DNA from: Candidatus Woesearchaeota archaeon
GTDB taxonomy: Archaea > Nanobdellota > Nanobdellia > Woesearchaeales > JAGVYF01
Length of the DNA stretch: 56,672 nt
Direction: 5' to 3'
Assembly: GCA_018303425.1 (NCBI GenBank)
Contig: JAGVYF010000019.1
Span: 1 to 56,672, forward strand
The notes under the pieces were generated by a model. It made no database searches, was not told the origin of the DNA, and worked only from the letters and a program-made list of their open reading frames with translations. The position numbers and the translations under genes were made by a program. Shown in pieces: positions 52,201-56,672 of the stretch (its first letter is position 1; each line of letters opens with the position of its first letter).

Positions 52201-54342
52201 TTATACGGAGCATTTGGAAAATCCGCAGCTAGGACATGTGCTGCATCCCTCTGAATGGTACAATTTTGTTTTGCATTGCGGGCAAAGATTTTCTTCAGTT
52301 TCTTTTTTTTTATGGTGTTTTGTAGTATCTAAATTAATTACTTGCGCTTCTCTGCTGCCATCTCTGTAAATAGTTATACCTTTGCAGCCTAACTGATAGG
52401 CTAATAAGAAAGCTTTTTCAACATCTTTAGTTGTCGCATCATGTGTAAAATTAACCGTTTTAGAAACTGCATTTTCAATGTTTCTCTGGAAAGCCGCTTG
52501 AATCTTGATATGCCATATAGGGTCAATATCATGTGACACAACAAATATTTTTTTTACGTCTTGAGGCACAGCATCAACATGCTGTACTGAACCTGTTTTA
52601 GCAATTTCTTCCATTAATTCCTCCGAATAAAAACCGCGTTCTTTAGCAATTTTTTCAAAAAAATGGTTAATATAAAGAAGTTTATGGTCTCCGCCTAGAA
52701 TATTTTGTTTTACAAAAGATATTGCGAATAATGGTTCAATCCCATTTGATGCGTCAGCAATCATCCCAATTGAACCCGTTGGCGCAATCGTTGTTCTTGT
52801 TGCATTTCTCATGTTTTGTCCATTGTAGATGCTTCTTTCAATATTGGGAAAATTGCCTCTTTCTACTGCAAGCGCAATAGATTTTAGTTTAGATTCTTGC
52901 TGAATAAATCCCATTATTTTTTCAGCAGTTTCAACAGCTTGTTCAGTGTTGTATCCGATATTAAGTTGCAGCAACATATCGGCAAAACCCATTATGCCCA
53001 AACCTATTTTTCTATTCCCTTTGGTCATATTTTCAATTTCAGGTAGAGGAAAATTATTTTTATCTATAACATTGTCTAAAAAGTGTACAGATATATGCAC
53101 AACTTTTCTGAGTTCATCATAATCAATATTGCCGTTCTTAACAAATTTCACCAGGTTGATAGAACCAAGGTTGCATGATTCGTAAGGTAGTAAAGGCTGC
53201 TCCCCGCATGGATTAGTGCTTTCAATTTCCCCAATTTCAGGAGTAGGATTATCTCTGTTCATCCTGTCAAGAAACACAATTCCGGGCTCACCATTTTTCC
53301 ATGCATTTGTTACAATTAAATTAAAAACATCTCTTGCTAATAAGGAACCTTCATGAATCTTTGTTCTTGGATTATAAAGTTCATACTCTTCATCATTTTC
53401 AACTGCCTGCATGAATTTCTCAGTTAAACCAACTGAAATATTAAAATTATTAAAAGCTCCTTCTTTTTCTTTGCAATTGATAAATTCTATAATATCCGGG
53501 TGATCAATGCGCAATATTCCCATGTTAGCCCCTCTCCTTTTTCCGCCTTGTTTAATTGTCTCAGTGGCGACATTATAAACTTTCATAAATGAGATTGGTC
53601 CGGATGATACTCCTTTAGTACTCATCACCACATCATTTTTCGGTCTTAATCTGGAAAATGCGAAACCTGTGCCCCCTCCCGATTTATGAATAATTGCAGC
53701 ATGTTTTACCCCATCAAATATTTCGCTGATTGAATCTCCAACCGGCAAAACAAAACATCCAGCTAATTGTTGAAGTTCATTACCCGCATTCATTAAAGTT
53801 GGGCTATTAGGCAAAAATATTAGAGAAGTCATTATATCAAAAAACTTTTTTGAGGTTTCTTCGACATTTCCATTATACAATGCATCTGCAGAAGCAATAT
53901 TCTCCGCCACCCTTCTAAACATATCTTTAGGAGTCTCAACTAGTTTCCCGTCGTGATTTCGTTTAAGATATCTTTCAGCAAGAACTTTGATACTATTCAT
54001 AGGGAGCTTCAAATCATCTTCTCTACCTAAAATTTTTAGCTTTTCATCTCTTAATTTTTTACGATTTTCTCTATAAAGAATATATGCTTTAGCTGTTGAA
54101 GCGTAACCTCCTTCAATTAACACATTTTCAACAAGATCCTGAATTTGTTCAACCTTGGGAATTGTATGCCCGTTAAATTTATTTTCTAAACCTTGACTGA
54201 CTAATGAAGCTACATATTTAGCTTTTTCAAAATCGTGCCCACCAACAGATTTAGCCGCTTTAAAGATTGCTTCGGCAATTTTAATTTGATCAAAATTAAC
54301 TATAGAACCATCCCTTTTTTGTATTTGTTTTAATGTCCCCAT
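52201..54342 (-). CDS. nrdJ: B12-dependent (class II) ribonucleotide reductase NrdJ
   Basis: 713 residues from ATG 54342; GTG 54351 also opens but GGGGTG is better as the ribosome-binding site 6-7 nt before 54342. An ATP-cone (QKRDGSIVNFDQIKIAEAI) at the N-terminus senses dATP. The catalytic barrel has LAGCFVLPV, HKSGGGTGFAFS, NPCGEQPLLPYESCNLGSINL and APTGSIGM. The C-terminal tail CPQCKTKLYHSEGCSTCPSCGFSKC is Cys-rich, serving reductant transfer and possibly zinc. It makes deoxynucleotides by a radical from adenosylcobalamin, supplied through the neighbouring CobA. Confidence 0.96.
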   Translation of the reverse strand: MGTLKQIQKRDGSIVNFDQIKIAEAIFKAAKSVGGHDFEKAKYVASLVSQGLENKFNGHTIPKVEQIQDLVENVLIEGGYASTAKAYILYRENRKKLRDEKLKILGREDDLKLPMNSIKVLAERYLKRNHDGKLVETPKDMFRRVAENIASADALYNGNVEETSKKFFDIMTSLIFLPNSPTLMNAGNELQQLAGCFVLPVGDSISEIFDGVKHAAIIHKSGGGTGFAFSRLRPKNDVVMSTKGVSSGPISFMKVYNVATETIKQGGKRRGANMGILRIDHPDIIEFINCKEKEGAFNNFNISVGLTEKFMQAVENDEEYELYNPRTKIHEGSLLARDVFNLIVTNAWKNGEPGIVFLDRMNRDNPTPEIGEIESTNPCGEQPLLPYESCNLGSINLVKFVKNGNIDYDELRKVVHISVHFLDNVIDKNNFPLPEIENMTKGNRKIGLGIMGFADMLLQLNIGYNTEQAVETAEKIMGFIQQESKLKSIALAVERGNFPNIERSIYNGQNMRNATRTTIAPTGSIGMIADASNGIEPLFAISFVKQNILGGDHKLLYINHFFEKIAKERGFYSEELMEEIAKTGSVQHVDAVPQDVKKIFVVSHDIDPIWHIKIQAAFQRNIENAVSKTVNFTHDATTKDVEKAFLLAYQLGCKGITIYRDGSREAQVINLDTTKHHKKKETEENLCPQCKTKLYHSEGCSTCPSCGFSKCSV

Positions 54343-54444
54343 ATTTAACACCCCATTTACTTTTTTTGAGATTTATTATTTATATATTTAATTCTAGTGC
54401 ATACATTAGTTTAGAGTTAGTAATTATCTAATAATAGTAACAAA

Positions 54445-54648
54445 TTATTCTTCAGAAATTTTGATACAATTTACAGGGCAAACTTCTTCAGCTTCCTTAT
54501 TTTTTCCAATATCACTTAAATTTGTTTGTTTTGGTTTAGCTTTAAATAGGCCATTTTTTTCAACAAGTTCCCAGTTTTCAGGGCATTGCACAGTGCATGC
54601 GCCGCAACCTATGCATTCTTCTTCGTTATAATTTATTTTAAACGGCAT
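54445..54648 (-). CDS. Single-cluster [4Fe-4S] ferredoxin
   Basis: 67 residues from ATG 54648 (the frame opens at 54690, inside the preceding gene). Ligands CIGCGACTVQCPENW and the distant CPVNC give one [4Fe-4S] cluster as in Pyrococcus/Thermotoga small ferredoxins. It starts 4 nt after the DUF1858-like gene. A role as electron donor, for example to NrdJ or its reductant, is possible but not shown. Confidence 0.88.
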   Translation of the reverse strand: MPFKINYNEEECIGCGACTVQCPENWELVEKNGLFKAKPKQTNLSDIGKNKEAEEVCPVNCIKISEE

Positions 54649-54652
54649 CTGG

Positions 54653-54934
54653 TTATTCCTCTTCACCAGCGGATTCATCTTCAAAATCACTATAATCTTC
54701 TTCTGTTTCTACAGCAATCTTTTCATTCATTTCTTCAATCATTTCATCTATTTGCTCATCATCCATTCCATGACCTTTTGAACCTTCTTCAATGGTTTCA
54801 GTTGCAGCCATATGGCATCCGACACAATGCAAACCATATTTTAGCATTACTTCTACAGTCATTGGAAATTTGTCAATTACTTCAACAAAACTCATTTTCT
54901 TTGTAATTTGATGTTTGGTTACCATAATTTTCAT
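54653..54934 (-). CDS. DUF1858-like protein with CxxC
   Basis: 93 residues from ATG 54934 (90 from ATG 54925; a TATA-like TTTTTAAAGG near 54953 is about 28 nt from the latter). The centre, VIDKFPMTVEVMLKYGLHCVGCHMAATETIEEGSKGHG, matches the DUF1858 domain usually seen next to iron-sulfur or hybrid-cluster proteins. A long acidic tail follows. Together with the ferredoxin it forms a small redox operon. Function unknown. Confidence 0.82.
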   Translation of the reverse strand: MKIMVTKHQITKKMSFVEVIDKFPMTVEVMLKYGLHCVGCHMAATETIEEGSKGHGMDDEQIDEMIEEMNEKIAVETEEDYSDFEDESAGEEE

Positions 54935-55130
54935 ATGAAAATTTAATCCTTTTTAAAGGTTGTTGTTTTTTGGTTCTGTTGTGATAATTCTTAATTATGT
55001 TTAAGTATAGAAATAGACCGCGAGTATGTTCAAATTGGGGGATATATGTCATACCATTAACGAAAAATAGCGTTATTGTAGGTCAATAAATTTAAATTTA
55101 TAAATAAAAATCATCAGAAAAAAATTTAAT

Positions 55131-56324
55131 TTATTTTATCATATTTTGATAATATAATAATATAAATATAACTGATATGAAAAACAGGCCCAAAATAAAT
55201 AATTCTAATGTTTTATTTTCTTTGGATATATCCCAGTTAAACGGGATTTCTATTAATGGCAGTTTAAATTCTAAACTCTCATTTATTAAGTTTTCTTCAA
55301 TCTCTAATTCTTTAGGTAATGTTGGTTTATCCGGAAAAATTATACCATTACTTCCTGAATGGGGAGCATTTAATCTTGCTTCAACAATAGAACTAATATT
55401 CGCAACTTCTTTAATTCCAAATCCCGAAAAATTTAAAACGATTGCAGTAATAATTTGATTAGTCTTATCCTGTTCAGCATTTGCTATTATTGACCAAACC
55501 CCCATACACTTTCCTATTTCTAAATCCCAATCGTGGCAAACATATGTCATTAGATCTGTTTCTTTACTAATGTTAAACATGCTATAATTAAAAATAAGAG
55601 TAGAATTTGCAAACTCGTAATTCGTTTGTATAACATAATTTGACAAAAACCCAGCATTTGGCGTTTCAAGTTTAAAGAATGACATGTTTTTAGGATTTTT
55701 GCTTGAAACATTTGTGTTATGCAAAGTTGCATAAAACTCGTTATTTGTTTTGGCAAATTTTATATCATAAACTGTTTCAGCCATTGTATGGTAATTACCT
55801 GAATAATTTTCCAATGTATAAATTTTAATATTTGAATTTGGATAATAAAATTCGAGATTAACACCAATATTGTCCTTTTGATTCATATCCATTTCAAAAT
55901 CGAAAGCCCGAGCAACAATAAAGGTATTTTTTAAATATTTGCGGTTTCCTACAGAATCAACTGCCTCGCATGTAATAAGGTAATCTCCGTTAACAACAGG
56001 GTTATAACTTGTATTACCTGAAAATGAGTGATTGGTATTATCCGGCAAAGTTAATATTATGCTAGTATTCGACAAGGGATTGTTATCAAAAACCTTTAAA
56101 TAAAGATTGACAGAGTTATTTGCAATAACGATTTTGGGGTTTATGGAGCAATCAGTTATATTTGGCAGTTCAATATCTGAAATAACTTTTAATAAAACTT
56201 CTCCGCTCGCCAAACCATCAATTCGCTGTAATTTGTTAATAGTTAATACATTAAAAATATTTATTAATAAGATAAATATTAAGAATGACATTGCCCACAT
56301 TAAAAGTTTATTGCCGCTTTTCAT
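55131..56324 (-). CDS. Exported glycoprotein-like Ig-fold protein
   Basis: 397 residues. N-terminal hydrophobic signal or anchor (residues about 8-30), an Ig-like beta domain (ITDCSINPKIVIANNSVNLYLKVFDN, then CEAVDSVGNRKY), a second beta domain with CHDWDLEIGKC, many Asn-x-Ser/Thr sites and a C-terminal membrane helix (ELFILGLFFISVIFILLYY). It is 21 nt after the next gene. Probably a surface protein; no family assigned. Confidence 0.7.
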   Translation of the reverse strand: MKSGNKLLMWAMSFLIFILLINIFNVLTINKLQRIDGLASGEVLLKVISDIELPNITDCSINPKIVIANNSVNLYLKVFDNNPLSNTSIILTLPDNTNHSFSGNTSYNPVVNGDYLITCEAVDSVGNRKYLKNTFIVARAFDFEMDMNQKDNIGVNLEFYYPNSNIKIYTLENYSGNYHTMAETVYDIKFAKTNNEFYATLHNTNVSSKNPKNMSFFKLETPNAGFLSNYVIQTNYEFANSTLIFNYSMFNISKETDLMTYVCHDWDLEIGKCMGVWSIIANAEQDKTNQIITAIVLNFSGFGIKEVANISSIVEARLNAPHSGSNGIIFPDKPTLPKELEIEENLINESLEFKLPLIEIPFNWDISKENKTLELFILGLFFISVIFILLYYQNMIK

Positions 56325-56345
56325 AGTTTTTTCTCAATCATCCTA

Positions 56346-56672
56346 CTATTGTCTTACTGCAGTTTCAAATTTAATAGTGATTTTTCCTTCATAATTTTTT
56401 AATTTAGCATCTTTTGGCACTATCCCCTTAATTTCAATTGTTTTTTCTTCATTTTCTAATAAATTAAATGATGTATCTTCAGTATAAATCCATTCAGCAA
56501 GTTCGCCATTAACGAACATTGAAACTTTTACAAATTGATTGTTGTTCTTTAGTTCAATTTTTCTTGTGCTGGTTCCACCAGGTTTTATGGTGCCAAAATA
56601 AAGCGCGCTGTTATTCACATTAAAACCGGTATAGTTTCCGACAGTTAAAAACATATCATATTCCCATATTTC
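56346..56672 (-). CDS. Exported beta-rich protein, 5' end outside window
   Basis: The frame is open to the right edge (EIWEYD precedes the first ATG at 56654), so the gene starts beyond the window. The visible 108 residues read as one beta-sandwich (LYFGTIKPGGTSTRKIELKN, then EEKTIEIKGIVPKDAKLKNYEGKITIKF), similar to extracellular NEAT/DUF-like Ig domains with a P-G-G-S/T turn. Probably in an operon with the next exported protein. Confidence 0.6.
   Translation of the reverse strand, partial: EIWEYDMFLTVGNYTGFNVNNSALYFGTIKPGGTSTRKIELKNNNQFVKVSMFVNGELAEWIYTEDTSFNLLENEEKTIEIKGIVPKDAKLKNYEGKITIKFETAVRQ

Noticed and set aside
1-56672. tRNA, rRNA or CRISPR arrays
   Set aside because: Intergenic regions were read for TTCGAAT-type T-loops, cloverleaf pairing and regularly spaced repeats; none was convincing. 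A covariance-model search would be decisive.

Overview
The window reads as a low-GC archaeal chromosome segment, most likely from a DPANN lineage (Woesearchaeota/Pacearchaeota-like; the rank is inferred, no marker phylogeny was run). Archaeal hallmarks are FtsZ-SecE-Spt5-L11 in order, S6e, aIF2-gamma, SRP54, a thermosome subunit, membrane-anchored LonB, EndoQ and TATA boxes about 26-28 nt upstream of start codons, which implies many leaderless mRNAs. MetRS and ThrRS look bacterial in type. No tRNA, rRNA or CRISPR array was recognised.  Layout: 1-2926 two related membrane/coiled-coil proteins; 2929-7057 cytidylate kinase, FKBP isomerase, ftsZ-secE-spt5 and rpl11; 7047-8317 a 2-selenouridine synthase-like protein and a tiny Cys-rich protein; 8507-15399 a tightly coupled five-gene operon of secreted or membrane proteins (pilin-like signal, Ig-like repeats) that includes an unlisted 33-codon ORF; 15503-22885 translation and repair genes (metG, endonuclease IV-like, rps6e, aIF2-gamma, hisS, map); 23334-26740 lonB interrupted by an intein and divided into two overlapping ORFs inside the intein; 26742-29690 EndoQ and PolX, divergent from one overlapping promoter, with endoQ frameshifted at its 5' end; 29725-34934 MinD-like ATPase, srp54, exported proteins and a membrane-tethered winged-helix regulator; 34965-36117 a compact cluster of small genes of which three carry a frameshift or nonsense codon, next to a TrmB-type regulator; 37179-42301 thrS, a 120-bp MITE-like element with a perfect 8-bp target duplication, two coiled-coil proteins, a lipid-kinase remnant and hairpins; 42382-50412 thermosome, Lhr-type helicase, UppP, DMT transporter, phosphoesterase and 8-oxoguanine glycosylase; 50413-56672 a HAM1 fusion protein with an in-frame TAA, CobA next to the B12-dependent ribonucleotide reductase NrdJ, ferredoxin, a DUF1858-like protein and exported proteins.  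The most interesting item is lonB: Walker A lies in one ORF and Walker B plus the Ser-Lys protease dyad in the next, joined only by intein halves whose break falls where natural split inteins break. Because several other genes in the window carry 1-nt or nonsense lesions, an assembly error or a simple frameshift must be excluded first. Other new-looking items are the MITE-like element, the doubly coupled 33-codon ORF, and the HAM1 fusion.
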